From: Blattamonas nauphoetae
Taxonomy: Eukaryota; Preaxostyla; Oxymonadida
NCBI GenBank assembly: GCA_033064195.1
Contig: JARBJD010000401.1
Coordinates: 1 to 59,541 of the forward strand
DNA: 59,541 bases
Direction: 5' to 3'
Shown here: piece by piece, positions 50,516-59,541 of the stretch
Numbering within the stretch: the stretch's first letter is position 1
Layout of the letters: every line of letters begins with the position of its first letter
The notes under the pieces: generated by a model
Told to the model about the DNA's origin: nothing
Seen by the model: only the letters and a program-made list of their open reading frames with translations
Databases searched by the model: none
Made by a program: the position numbers and the translations under genes

Positions 50516-52180
50516 GATTTTGGCCTTCTCCAATGTGCGGAGTTGGGTCAACAAACGCATCTGCTCCTTCAACCCCAGCAATTCCGTGTCATCTGGTTTC
50601 TCTTCCAGTTTCTTATCCACACTCAGCAGCATCTTTCCCAACTTTTCAATTTGAACGGTCATCTCCTCTGATTCTTTTGTTTGTTCCTCAATAACATCAC
50701 CAAGCGTGTCTTGAACATCGCTAAGTGTGTCATAATACCAGTCGAGTGAGAGTTCCGATTGTGAGAACGCCGTTTGCGTCGATGTGATTGTCGACAAGAT
50801 CTGAGAATAGAAAGACAGACATGAAACTCAAAAAGAGAGAAAACTGTTTGAATAGTGTCCTCAATATCAGATCTTGGCGATTCTTCTTATTGTCCATCAC
50901 GGTGTCCTCTTCCGCTCGACGATCCCAAATCTGCAAATCATGCTTGTTCGTTGGCTCTCGTCCATTCTTCTCTCTTGAACTGCACACTCCCACCCCACTG
51001 TGCAATCCGCGCTGCGTTGTGCACTCGCATGATCAGCGACAAGCTGTTTTCCAAGTTTCCGACCACAGAAGTGTGTTGAAGGAAGGATGCAGGTTATATG
51101 CCAACGTTTCGTTGTCGAACCGTCCCACCAGCGACGGGAAGACCGAGATGAACGATGGATACAGAATCTAGTCGCGGGGCTCGTGGGGATTTTGGAGATT
51201 CGGGCAACGACCCAAAGAGAAGAGAATTCAAGAATAGTACCAGAATCTACTGAGTCCGACGACTTCTCAGTGATTTGGCCACACAATGCTTCAATTGCGC
51301 GAGTCAGGAGGCTGTGTTGTTCTTGAAGCACTCCTCTCAGCAACAACGAGAACATGTCGCAAACTGTCACCAGAACTCCCAGAATCGTGAGTGGCTGAGC
51401 AGGTTCAGAGGATTCCCTTCCCATCAGCTGTCTGTTCACATCATTGAAGTCCTTTCTGTCTGAATCTTCCGATCGTGCATCGTGGTGAAGATCGGAGCGT
51501 TCATCTCCAGATACTGATGTACCTGTTCCAGACACCGAGGAATCATGTTCATGTTGATGAATCGGATGACCCATTCGATCCCCAGCAAACCCAGTAGCTG
51601 ATACAGTCAGTTGATTTCGTTAGACGTGAACGCCAGGAATGGGGACTCCAAGTGACCCTATGCCGACATTGTGCTTAATTTGCTTGGAATGAGCTTGAAT
51701 GACTTGTTTGTTCGTGAAAACAGGACAGGGGAGTTGGGATCTTGGAAGATGTAGTACCTCGACACAACAAAATGGATCCAAGCGTACGCCTGTGCAATGT
51801 AACCACTCGTGTTGCTTTGTTCTTAAATTTCTGCGTCGCCCACTGCGGTGGCGATCACATTGTCTGCTTTCGTTAGATCTGATTATTTTGTTGATTGCAA
51901 GTCTCCAAACAGCGACACCATCCGTTGGCCGAGAGGCACAGGAGGGGCAGTCATGAGTGGTGGCAGCATAGATAGTGGGAGGATGACACAGTTCATCAAA
52001 TCACGTGAGGGTAGAGTGTTGATTGTGATGATTGAGTTTGATGCGTCCATCGCTTGTGAAAGGGTTGATCGGAATAGGTTGAGGTATTGGGAATGGAGTC
52101 TTCAGGCCTGTTCAAGGAGGCTGCGAAGATTCATTGTTCGAAATCTCAGATTGATCACACCCAGATCTCTGTTTTGCTTT

Positions 52181-53009
52181 GCCTTTGGAATGCATTCCTT
52201 CCCATTTCAATCGCATTATCGTGGTTGAGATGATTGAACAGAGCAGAGAGTGGAGAATAAAATGTGGAGGTGCGCTATTCGATGTTGTTGGAGAGTCGCC
52301 TCCAATGCCTACCTTCAAACAGGAGAGAAGCAGGAATAGTACCTGGAAATAGTGCTGAAAATGATATAAATGGAGCACACTTGTTCATGTTTGGGCACAG
52401 GTTTGTCAGCAGACGCTGTTGATTCAACAGATTGGACGATGATACTGATCCTGGCATCTATCTCCGCAAGTTACACAACACGTGAGTCAGGCGAGACAAT
52501 GAAAAATGTCTTCTCGACAGCCTGTATTGCTCTTTAATCATCAGAGTGATGAGAATGAGCTTTTTTCATTTTTTGTGTTGATCGGATCCTTAATTGTAAC
52601 TGAGATTCAGAAATGATCTTGAGATGCTAACTGTGTCTGTTCAGTTCAGATTCAGTTGAAACTATTTTAAAGAACCATTTGGCGTTCTCAAAACTCTCTT
52701 AACTGTCTTTGTTTTGATGTTCGAAGAAAATCACATCCACTTTGAAGTCCCTACTCGTGTTGATCTCTTGAAGGAGGCATTTTTGGACACTATTTCATTT
52801 TCCACAATCTCACGAACAAGGTCCACTCTGATCTCAGGGAAAATGACCGATTAATGACACGCCGTGCATTGTTGCTTATCTCTTTAGTAGAAACTACGTT
52901 CTTTCTTCCTGCTTATCATTCACCAATTCTATCCAACTTCTCTAGCTCAAGACAAGAAACTCTCTGTGACTCCGTGTGATAACCAGAATGGAATAAAACC
53001 CATATAACT
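52181..53009. other. Intergenic or further decayed sequence
   Basis: Possibly the upstream part of the decayed minus-strand gene, but no continuous frame supports this. No RNA gene was recognised. Confidence 0.4.
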
Positions 53010-54140
53010 TTCAGAATTTGAGGGAGGATCATTTCTTGTTTTCACTTTTAGCAGTCGATTTGGGTCAGAATTTCAGACATCATTACAAAGTCCGAGGATT
53101 CAAATCGAAAACGAGTCTCTTTCTACGTGCCAGTCTCTGGCCTGGTTTCAAGAGAATGACGTTGAATGATGTCTCCAAACTAGTCTTTGAGAATGGACAA
53201 TGAGTATCTCTGCTGTATGATGAGTTTCAAAAGTTCGACCGCGTTCAACAAGAAACAAATAGATCTATATTCCCACGGCTCGATCATCAATCACCATCAT
53301 GTTGTTCAAACAACTTGGGTCAGAATTTTGACATCATTCAAAAGCCTGACTGTCACAAACAAAATATGAAATTGACCACTCTTGCCTCAACTTAATTTCT
53401 GATATCATTTCTAGAGCTATGTCAAGGGTGATCAAGTTGGTTTATTGTCCACGACAGTCCATTTTGAATAATGTCGAAAATTATGCCCCTTCGTCTAGAG
53501 ATAGGGTTTTGACAAAAGTGAGTTTTCCATCATCTCAGAAATGATTCGAACTCTGAAAAGTGTCGTGTTCTGTCTTATTTCTCAAAATAATGGACTGTCG
53601 ATTCCATCTGGGTGAGAATTTTGATGTCATAAAAAGTTCGAATCCACATCATCGAAACTCGTCTCATCACACAGGAGAGACAGATATTGTTCATACTTGG
53701 ATATTCGTTGGAGACACCATTCAACGTCTTTATCGTGAAACCAGTCCAGATACTGGCTCGATGGACAAGTCTCGTTTTTGATGCGAGTCCTCGAACTTTT
53801 ATGATGTCAAAATCCCGACCCATCTGTGTCGAGGAAAGTGAGTCAGATCATCTTTCAGAGTGGAGTGATCAGAATATAAAATGGAAAACGAAACGTACCA
53901 GTCTTGTCAGAGTTTAGTCGAATGTCTCGAGAACGACGTTGAATGGTATCTGAAGAGAATTTTTTGAGATTATTGAAAAGTTCGAGAATCCGAATGATAA
54001 AACAAGACGAATCCCTCTTGTCAATTGTTTATCTTATTTCACGAAAACAACGATGAATGATGTCTCACGCGAATCTTTGAGAATGGATAATGCCCGTCTC
54101 GACTGTGTGATGAGACGAGATTCGACAATAGCTGGAATAA
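53010..54140. repeat. Cluster of related ~200-bp inverted-repeat units
   Basis: At least three units are alike: 53030-53230 (plus), 53610-53821 (inverted) and about 53910-54130 (plus). They share GACGTTGAATGRTGTCTCCAA, GAGAATGGAYAATG and TGTGATGAGACGAG-like words, and the head GGGTCAGAATTT occurs again alone at 53310. The best-preserved unit is listed separately. Confidence 0.65.
53610..53821. mobile_element. 212-bp MITE with 33-bp inverted ends
   Basis: The left end (GGGTGAGAATTTTGATGTCA...) is inverted at the right (GGGTCGGGATTTTGACATCA...), and both continue TAAAAGTTCGA. ATCT flanks both sides (53606-53609 and 53822-53825) as a likely 4-bp duplication. It belongs to the repeat cluster of 53010-54140. 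Confidence 0.7.
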
Positions 54141-54534
54141 CTATTCTCTGATTTCAAACAGTCTCACCCACTTGTCACCATTGTCAGACTCTTGATACAG
54201 ATCTGATCGATCACAGCTTTTTTGATCACAACGTCGAGATCGCTGCTCACTTCACTTCCCTTGGTTCTCAATAGTTTCGAAATCCATGAGAGCAAGTGAA
54301 GCGGAAACAGGAATCAAAGAGTTCGATTTAGCGCTGTTTTGGTCAATTCTCTCTTTACCCGCCAATTTCACGATCTCACAAACAATAGAGGCAATTACGG
54401 TGGAAATCCTTGTGATGAAATGATCGATTGAATGAGTTCTGACAAAAATGAGACAGTTATTGAATCTCCAAAATAGGAGGTTGATCAGACCCAAAATTCG
54501 TTAGGTCTGTTCAGCTGATCACAACTTTCGCCGT
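54141..54534. other. Intergenic upstream of the transposase
   Basis: No gene. Near 54480-54530 there are inverted GATCAG/CTGATC words that could belong to a transposon end, but the matching other end was not found. Confidence 0.4.
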
Positions 54535-55660
54535 GTGATCAGACTGTTTCTAAGGTCTGCTCAAGACTTTCAGGTTGAATTCGAATCGAATAGAGCCAAG
54601 TTTGACGTAAGTTTTTATCATGGGGTCGACCATACTCTTTTTCTCTTCAAGTCGATCCTCATGGAAATTGATCGGGAGGCTCCTCAATCTGATTATCTTC
54701 CCATTTTTCTCAATTCTGATGCGGCTTGTGAATGGTTTCTATCTCGATACGTCACAAACACTCACATTTGTGGTAAATGCCGTATTCCAACTCGACTATC
54801 ACGAAAGAGAGACAGAAATCCTTTTTGGGAATGCTCGAGATGCGGCAGAACACGTTCCGTCCTAACTGGGACAACATTTCAACACACAAACCTTGAAATC
54901 GGCAAAATTCTCGCAATCTTGTTATTTCTGTGGACAGGTGTGACAGCTTGGCACACCTCGGTTCTTTGCATGTTGGAGAAGACACCATTGGGTATTGGCG
55001 GAGTTTGATTCGGTGCGTCTGTGTACAAGTCTGGAACGAAAAGCAAGAAATGTTGGGTGGGGAAGGGCGAGTGGTAGAAATCGACGAGGCAATCTGGAGA
55101 AGACGAAAATATCATAGGGGAGAGCAAAGAAACAGATATGGATATTTGGGGAATTGAGAGAAATGAAGGAGGAAGAAAGGGCAGGAGTTTTGTTACAATA
55201 GTCCGGCATCGGAACCAATCAACTTTAATTCCTATTATTCAGCAAAAATTCGACCCGGAACTCCTCATAATTAGCGATGAATGGAAAGCGTACGACTGTT
55301 TAAAGGATCTAGGATATACACATCAAACCGTCTGCCATAAGCGCAATTTCGTAGATCCAACCACTGGTGCATGTACAAATCACATAGAAAGTATGTGGTC
55401 TCAACTGCGAATTATCTACCTCGTTATGGGGTCAGAAAGCGTTTTTGATAGATTATTTAGCTCAATGGCTCGTACGACAACATTCATTGCTAACTTTCGA
55501 GGAGGTGGTCGGACTGGTGCTGCACTATAAACCAGACAGGTCGGGAAGCGAAGATGAGTGGAACAGTTCGTCTGAGGAGATCCCGGAACTGAGGGACATC
55601 CAGGCGGACACCAGCGTGGAGGAGGAATCTGATGGGGCCGGCGATGGCGCGTCGGCTTTG
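54535..55660 (+). pseudogene. Merlin-type (IS1016/ISXO2-like) transposase, frameshifted
   Basis: The N-terminal part holds a zinc ribbon (CGKCRIPTRLSR, WECSRCGRTRS). The catalytic core follows: VEIDEAIWRRRKYHRG with the first Asp, LIISDEWKAYDCL with the second Asp, and the signature HKRNFVDPTTGACTNHIESM with the final acidic residue in NHIES. This order and text identify the Merlin superfamily, the eukaryotic relatives of IS1016/IS1595 elements. Three frame changes are visible, near 54940, near 55135 and in a T run near 55448. The C-terminus then reads IDYLAQWLVRQHSLLTFEEV and an acidic tail. The gene is therefore dead. Merlin elements usually leave 8-9 bp duplications; I could not place the termini of this copy. 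Confidence 0.8.
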
Positions 55661-56184
55661 ATTATTCATAAGTCAGAAATTGTATCTCTCTTTTTCCTCC
55701 TTGTTTTAAGCATTTGCATCTGCCACAACCAACTCTGTCGCAACCAGCGAAATACCTTTCACTCTTCAAAACAGACAACGGGATGCAACATTCTGTTCAC
55801 TTTTAGTCAACTCGGCATGAATTACTTCAGGATTTGACGTTTGGTCATGTCAGTCCATTCTTCATCCACCATTCTCGTCTACCAGCCAAGAAAACAGGAC
55901 AAATCAAAGTATCATCATTCTCAGGCCTCATACAATTGTATCTTTGCTCCTTGCGACTCTAAAGTTTTATTATCATCCTCTATCGCAAGCTGAAATTGTG
56001 AACCAGACTTATTCGCAGACACTTGCGAATGATGCGTCAGTGCTTCATCAGCTCATCTCGACAAACTCAGGAAGCGGCAGCCTCTAGCACAGTGCTCCTC
56101 TCACAGGAGGTCTGTCTATTCAGTCAAAAGCACAAGCCTAGCAAATTCATTCCCCAGTCGTAGAATCGAAGAATCTAACTGCTC
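55661..56184. other. Intergenic, weak coding traces
   Basis: Short frames such as LHQLISTNSGSGSL near 56040 may belong to the decayed gene that follows. No repeat or RNA gene was recognised. Confidence 0.35.
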
Positions 56185-56442
56185 TGGAATTGGCTCAACT
56201 TGACCTCCTCCGTTTTGCAAACGAGCACACAAACAAGATATCGTCGTCTCGGACGTGAGCGGATTTGTGGGACTTTATGTCAGCAACCGTCCAACGACTG
56301 CGAACGGCCGACTTCAGACTGTTTATGCAGACCATCGACAGAATATTCTCGCCGCTCGTTTGTGCTGGCTGGGCGGAGAAAGGCCGGACGCGTGCTGATT
56401 GCCGGAATCGCAGTCGATCTATCCAGTGTAGAACGGACAGCT
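56185..56442 (+). pseudogene. Unrecognised gene remnant with one in-frame TGA
   Basis: The frame reads LAQLDLLRFANEHTNKISSS, then TGA at 56256, then ADLWDFMSATVQRLRTADFR, LFMQTIDRIFSPLVCAGWAE. The text is clearly protein-like and helical on both sides of the stop, without a shift. I do not recognise it. Coding traces continue to about 56800 in other frames. Confidence 0.5.
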
Positions 56443-56799
56443 GATATCCAGCGCTTTCACTGCTTTTTCAAGATCCCCTTCTTCATCCCTTCACAATACC
56501 TCAGCCTTGTCCGATAAACGTTCTCACAAGCGCTGACCACATTCAACTCAATCATCCCAATCAACGCAATTCCCTCATGTGTCCTAACGAACCTTATCAT
56601 CCTTCAACAATTCGGACCTGTCTCACGCAACACTCACCCTCCTGTTTTCCTCGTTCAATGGATACAGCCGCTAATCGGAGATTCTCATTCGACGAAAGAA
56701 TCGAAACTGACGATAGCGTATGAAGTGGTCACAACAGCACTAGGCAAGACCGAAATCGAAAAAAGTACAACAAGTAACTGTATTGCGCACACTCCAAAC

Positions 56800-57358
56800 C
56801 ATTCAGAACACTCTCTGCACAGTAATTGGTAGTTGCCTTCCTTGGCATTTCCTTCATGCCGCATCATTTGTCTGTAAAGCTCCTGAGTCAGCTAGAAATC
56901 AAAAGATTCAAACCGAACACACTTTGACGATGCTAAAACACAGCTGATGAGAAAGGAAACTACCAATTTTTTCTCTGCCTCAAGCGATTCTGGGGTTGCG
57001 GGATGAACTTCCAGAACCGTCTACCACCATTCAATCAATCATACGTCACAAGAAATACAATCTTTCGTTGACCATCTTCGTCAATCATCTTCCTCATCCA
57101 TTTTGAACTCTTATGCTCATCCTTGTCGCAAATGTTACTCCAGGATTCGTACAATTGGACAACCGAAATCACCTCATTTGTATGTCTAGCTTGTCTCGTT
57201 TATCAACAGTTCAGAACGAACGTGGGAATAACACCAGATTCTACCGTTCAATACAACAACTCTGCTTATCATTTCGCACCGCACAATTCAAGGTCTGTTT
57301 CAGCCTCATCTCTCACTGTCATTGCTTCATCTTCTTTGTTCTCAGAAATACATGATGC
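56800..57358. other. Degraded sequence, no gene call
   Basis: Overlapping frames in all phases, none continuous. Probably part of the decayed gene or genes around it. Confidence 0.35.
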
Positions 57359-58000
57359 GTGGAAGGAGTATCAAGGTTGGGTGTTCAAAACTTGAAACAT
57401 GCTGCCAACTGCACCCATCCACCAGGATTCGACGTCTACGGACAACCAATCGTGTTCAGCATCCATCATTCCCTCATTTTCTTCTTTTCAGTCTATCACT
57501 TCAGCCCAAACCACGAGCAGGTTCCCAACGATCCCATTTTCCGTCACATCAAATCAAACAGTCTCCATCTCACCTAAAACAATAAGCCCCACAACTGGAC
57601 AACCAGCAGTCATACACTCTACTTCCTGTTCAACGCAGATCGTTCCAACTTGAAGCCAACTTACAGAACGGAGATTATCAACCGCCAAACACCCTTCCAG
57701 GTGAAGACACCCACGCTTTCTCTCCCAACATGATCGGCGAACAATACTCTTATATCTCGTCGCGATCCATCTCACAAATCAGGACGTATTCATCAAAGTC
57801 GGTGTCACCAACCTGGGAGTTGTCATCTGGTTCCTGTAGAAGTGTCCGAAGCGCTAATACAGCACGCGTACTGCTTCTTTGCCCAACAGTACCAATTTGG
57901 TCTGTATCTGCAAATGCATCAGCCCCACCAACAGGCACATCGGATCATCGCTCCCGTGCACATTGTTCAGGCTGGGATCCTGAGGTGTGTTCTTTACTAG
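57359..58000 (+). pseudogene. Unrecognised gene remnant with two in-frame stops
   Basis: One frame of about 213 codons (PPGFDVYGQPIVFSIHHSL, PNHEQVPNDPIFRHIKSNSL, SSHTLYFLFNADRSNLKPTY, EALIQHAYCFFAQQYQFGLY) is cut only by TAA at 57575 and TGA at 57731 before the end at 57998. There is no frameshift. The text looks like a real folded protein. I do not recognise the family, and no splice sites that would remove the stops were found. Confidence 0.5.
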
Positions 58001-58253
58001 AAAATATCATTCCTGGCAGCTTCTGAGCCAGCAGTCCTCCATCAAGCTTCACCTCCAGATGCCAAACATCCCCAAAGTTGCCCACAATGCACGTGAGTCC
58101 TCTACCAAGGCAAGACATCCCACATGGATACCATTTTCCCGGTTATCCTCAACAGTGTTCAGGCTCACATGTCCAGTCTCTATCAGACCAATCCTCCGAG
58201 CCCCCATTCTTCACTCCTCATCCATAGATCCAACCACTGTCCCGACTGATAAT

Positions 58254-59012
58254 TGTTTTGATCGATTCGTTAAGACAATCGATCAGCCCATTTCCATCGT
58301 TCACAGAGATATAACGGCATCATTGACTTTCAGCAGGTCCATTCATTCCACCTCATCTTTTGCCTGATTATCTCAGCGATCGACGTTCACCTGATGATGG
58401 TTTTCAATCACTGTCCATTTTTCCCTCAATTTTCCATTTTCATTCTTGACCTCTTTAGAGTAAGTTTGTGAAAGAGTGCTCTACTTCGATTAAAAACAGA
58501 AATTACATCTTCAGATCGCCAAGTCCTCGCAAAATGGTTAGGAAACACTTAAGAGTTTTAAGGAGACTACGATCATGGATGTGATCGGTCGAGATGTGGT
58601 TCAGATTGCTGAAATGTCTCTGAGGACATGGACGGAAAGAAGAGTTAGAAAGAATGGGATGTTATGTTGGTAATCAGAGAAAGCGTGAGAATGGCAAGGA
58701 AGTCATATTGAGGAGAGAGAATCGGATCAAAGATGACTTGCTATGATTGGACGAAAATGAGATTTCAAGAATGAAAATGGAAAATTGAGGGAAAAATGGA
58801 CAGTTATTGAAGAAACCATAATGGAAAAGGTGAACGATGCGAATAAACGGAGATTGAAATCAGGCGAAAAAGTGAAAACGAAAGGTGGAATGAATGGAGA
58901 TCATCAAACCTTAAGTCAATGAGAGGCCGTTTATGATCTCTGTGAACGATTTAGGAGCTTGCTTAGAAAGAACAAGACGATGATTAGATTTTGGTAATCG
59001 ATCAAAAAATAC
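58254..59012. repeat. Long imperfect foldback, arms about 200 bp
   Basis: The left arm (58254-58450) is matched by the reverse complement of 58760-59012 with indels. Best blocks: CTGTCCATTTTTCCCTCAAT near 58407 against its inverse near 58790, ATCGTTCACAGAGAT near 58297 against its inverse near 58940, and TCCATTCATTCCACCT near 58338 against its inverse near 58890. Outer matches (CAACCACTGTCC) extend to 58230 and 59030. It may be a foldback element or an inverted gene duplication. Confidence 0.7.
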
Positions 59013-59034
59013 GAAATATGGTCAGGACAGTGGT

Positions 59035-59541
59035 TGATCTGCCTTGACTCCATCACTAAAACATACGATATCGATGCCTGAATTAACGGATTCATCTCCT
59101 CGGCACGACAAATTGATAGCACCTCGTTCGTTTCATTGAGCAGAATGGAGAATACAATCTAGTCACTGTTTTACAGAACTGAATTCCATCTCTCCATGTC
59201 AACAAGATCATGACCATGTGACATTTATCAACTCTCAGCCTGACACCGAGAATATTCTCAAGCGACACAGTTGATCCAGACCGACCACACGCACAAACAA
59301 CAGGCCATCCCTCGCAAATCGGTCAACCCATCTTTCTCAGCCAGCCCGAATCAAATAAATGACGATGACACTTGCGGTTCCTAATATCGTTTTTCAGATG
59401 CTGGTACACCACTGTTTGATGATCATGAGTCCACAGGAGAGCGACGTTCACGGACATCACCGATGTCTGCCAACAAAATGGAGTGACTCTGAAACAACAC
59501 AAATAATATTTCCACATCCAACCGACGATATGGGCAATGGT
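59035..59541 (-). other. Possible coding remnant at the window edge
   Basis: Minus frames here (for example TSVMSVNVALLWTHDHQTVV and LENILGVRLRVDKCHMVMIL) look protein-like but shift and are not recognised. The region runs off the window. Confidence 0.25.

Larger units (their letters stand above)
47815..52180 (-). pseudogene. Long decayed gene with coiled-coil C-terminal half
   Basis: Transcribed leftwards. From about 52180 to 51436 one frame runs for about 245 codons (RTMNLRSLLEQA, STLSQAMDASNSIITINTL, YAWIHFVVSRYYIFQDPNSP, LYQLLGLLGIEWVIRFINM) with five in-frame stops and no shift. The frame then changes near 51430 and returns near 51215. The segment EESPRSDIEDTIQT joins ILSTITSTQTAFSQ across a likely 46-nt intron, and LEKAKI joins QNYLPLLQKLH across a clear 34-nt intron (50482-50515). 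Long coiled coils follow (IEEQTKESEEMTVQIEKLGK; LKERTVFLEK then TAG then LRIYAERVRWMKESKK). After a foreign insert at 49189-49599 more coil appears (IREGNQKMQEELARKMREIE) and a Lys-rich end near 47820. I do not recognise the protein; it may have been a cytoskeletal or trafficking scaffold. Confidence 0.6.

Noticed and set aside
53180-53240. Start of a gene at GAATGGACAATGAGTATC
   Set aside because: The words recur inverted in the MITE at 53610-53821, so they belong to the repeat family.
1-59541. Altered genetic code with TAA/TAG as glutamine, as in the oxymonad Streblomastix
   Set aside because: The 2,869-codon receptor and the intact family genes contain no internal TAA or TAG, and several intact-looking genes end in TAA or TAG. 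In-frame stops are confined to genes that also show other decay.
58880-59541. Retrotransposon integrase on the minus strand
   Set aside because: A few residues recall integrase text, but no zinc-binding or DDE motif and no LTR could be found.

Overview
The window reads as nuclear DNA of a protist, most likely an oxymonad (Metamonada; Blattamonas- or Monocercomonoides-like). Reasons: giant surface proteins with right-handed beta-helix repeats and a kinase-like tail; a tandem family of ~350-residue helical proteins of a type I associate with oxymonad hypothetical proteins; short GT-AG introns (34, 52 and 71 nt can be placed); and the standard code, with intact genes ending in TAA, TAG and TGA. 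The organism is an inference. No rRNA, tRNA or CRISPR array was seen.

Layout. 1-1330: a large imperfect inverted repeat. 1.36-14.6 kb: two divergent receptor-like genes (beta-helix ectodomain, one membrane span, kinase-like cytoplasmic domain without HRD and DFG); the minus copy is intact, the plus copy is broken and carries a 396-bp MITE. 15.3 kb: a stray 5' end of the tandem family. 15.6-21.3 kb: a third beta-helix gene, split by a 4.28-kb element with ~70-bp terminal inverted repeats. 22.6-25.6 kb: a decayed LRR plus PP2C phosphatase gene. 25.6-32.4 kb: AT-rich, with three well-delimited non-autonomous transposons (target duplications of 10, 4 and 8 bp), a helicase fragment and a beta-helix fragment.

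33.4-46.7 kb: the core of the window. It holds three intact tandem family genes on the plus strand with a slightly longer fourth (four in all), one interrupted by a 447-bp insertion, one divergent minus-strand relative and C-terminal scraps. The family genes alternate with partner genes: peroxiredoxin Q (one intact, one degenerate) and a spliced D-2-hydroxyacid dehydrogenase (one 5'-truncated, one internally deleted). This pattern suggests that two-gene blocks, not single genes, were duplicated. A GGTTTGGATC motif sits 26-28 nt upstream of the start codon in five of six copies.

47-59.5 kb: a gene graveyard. A long minus-strand gene with a coiled-coil tail and several plus-strand remnants stay in frame over long distances but are cut by nonsense codons. 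A frameshifted Merlin (IS1016/ISXO2-like) transposase and small inverted-repeat elements lie among them.
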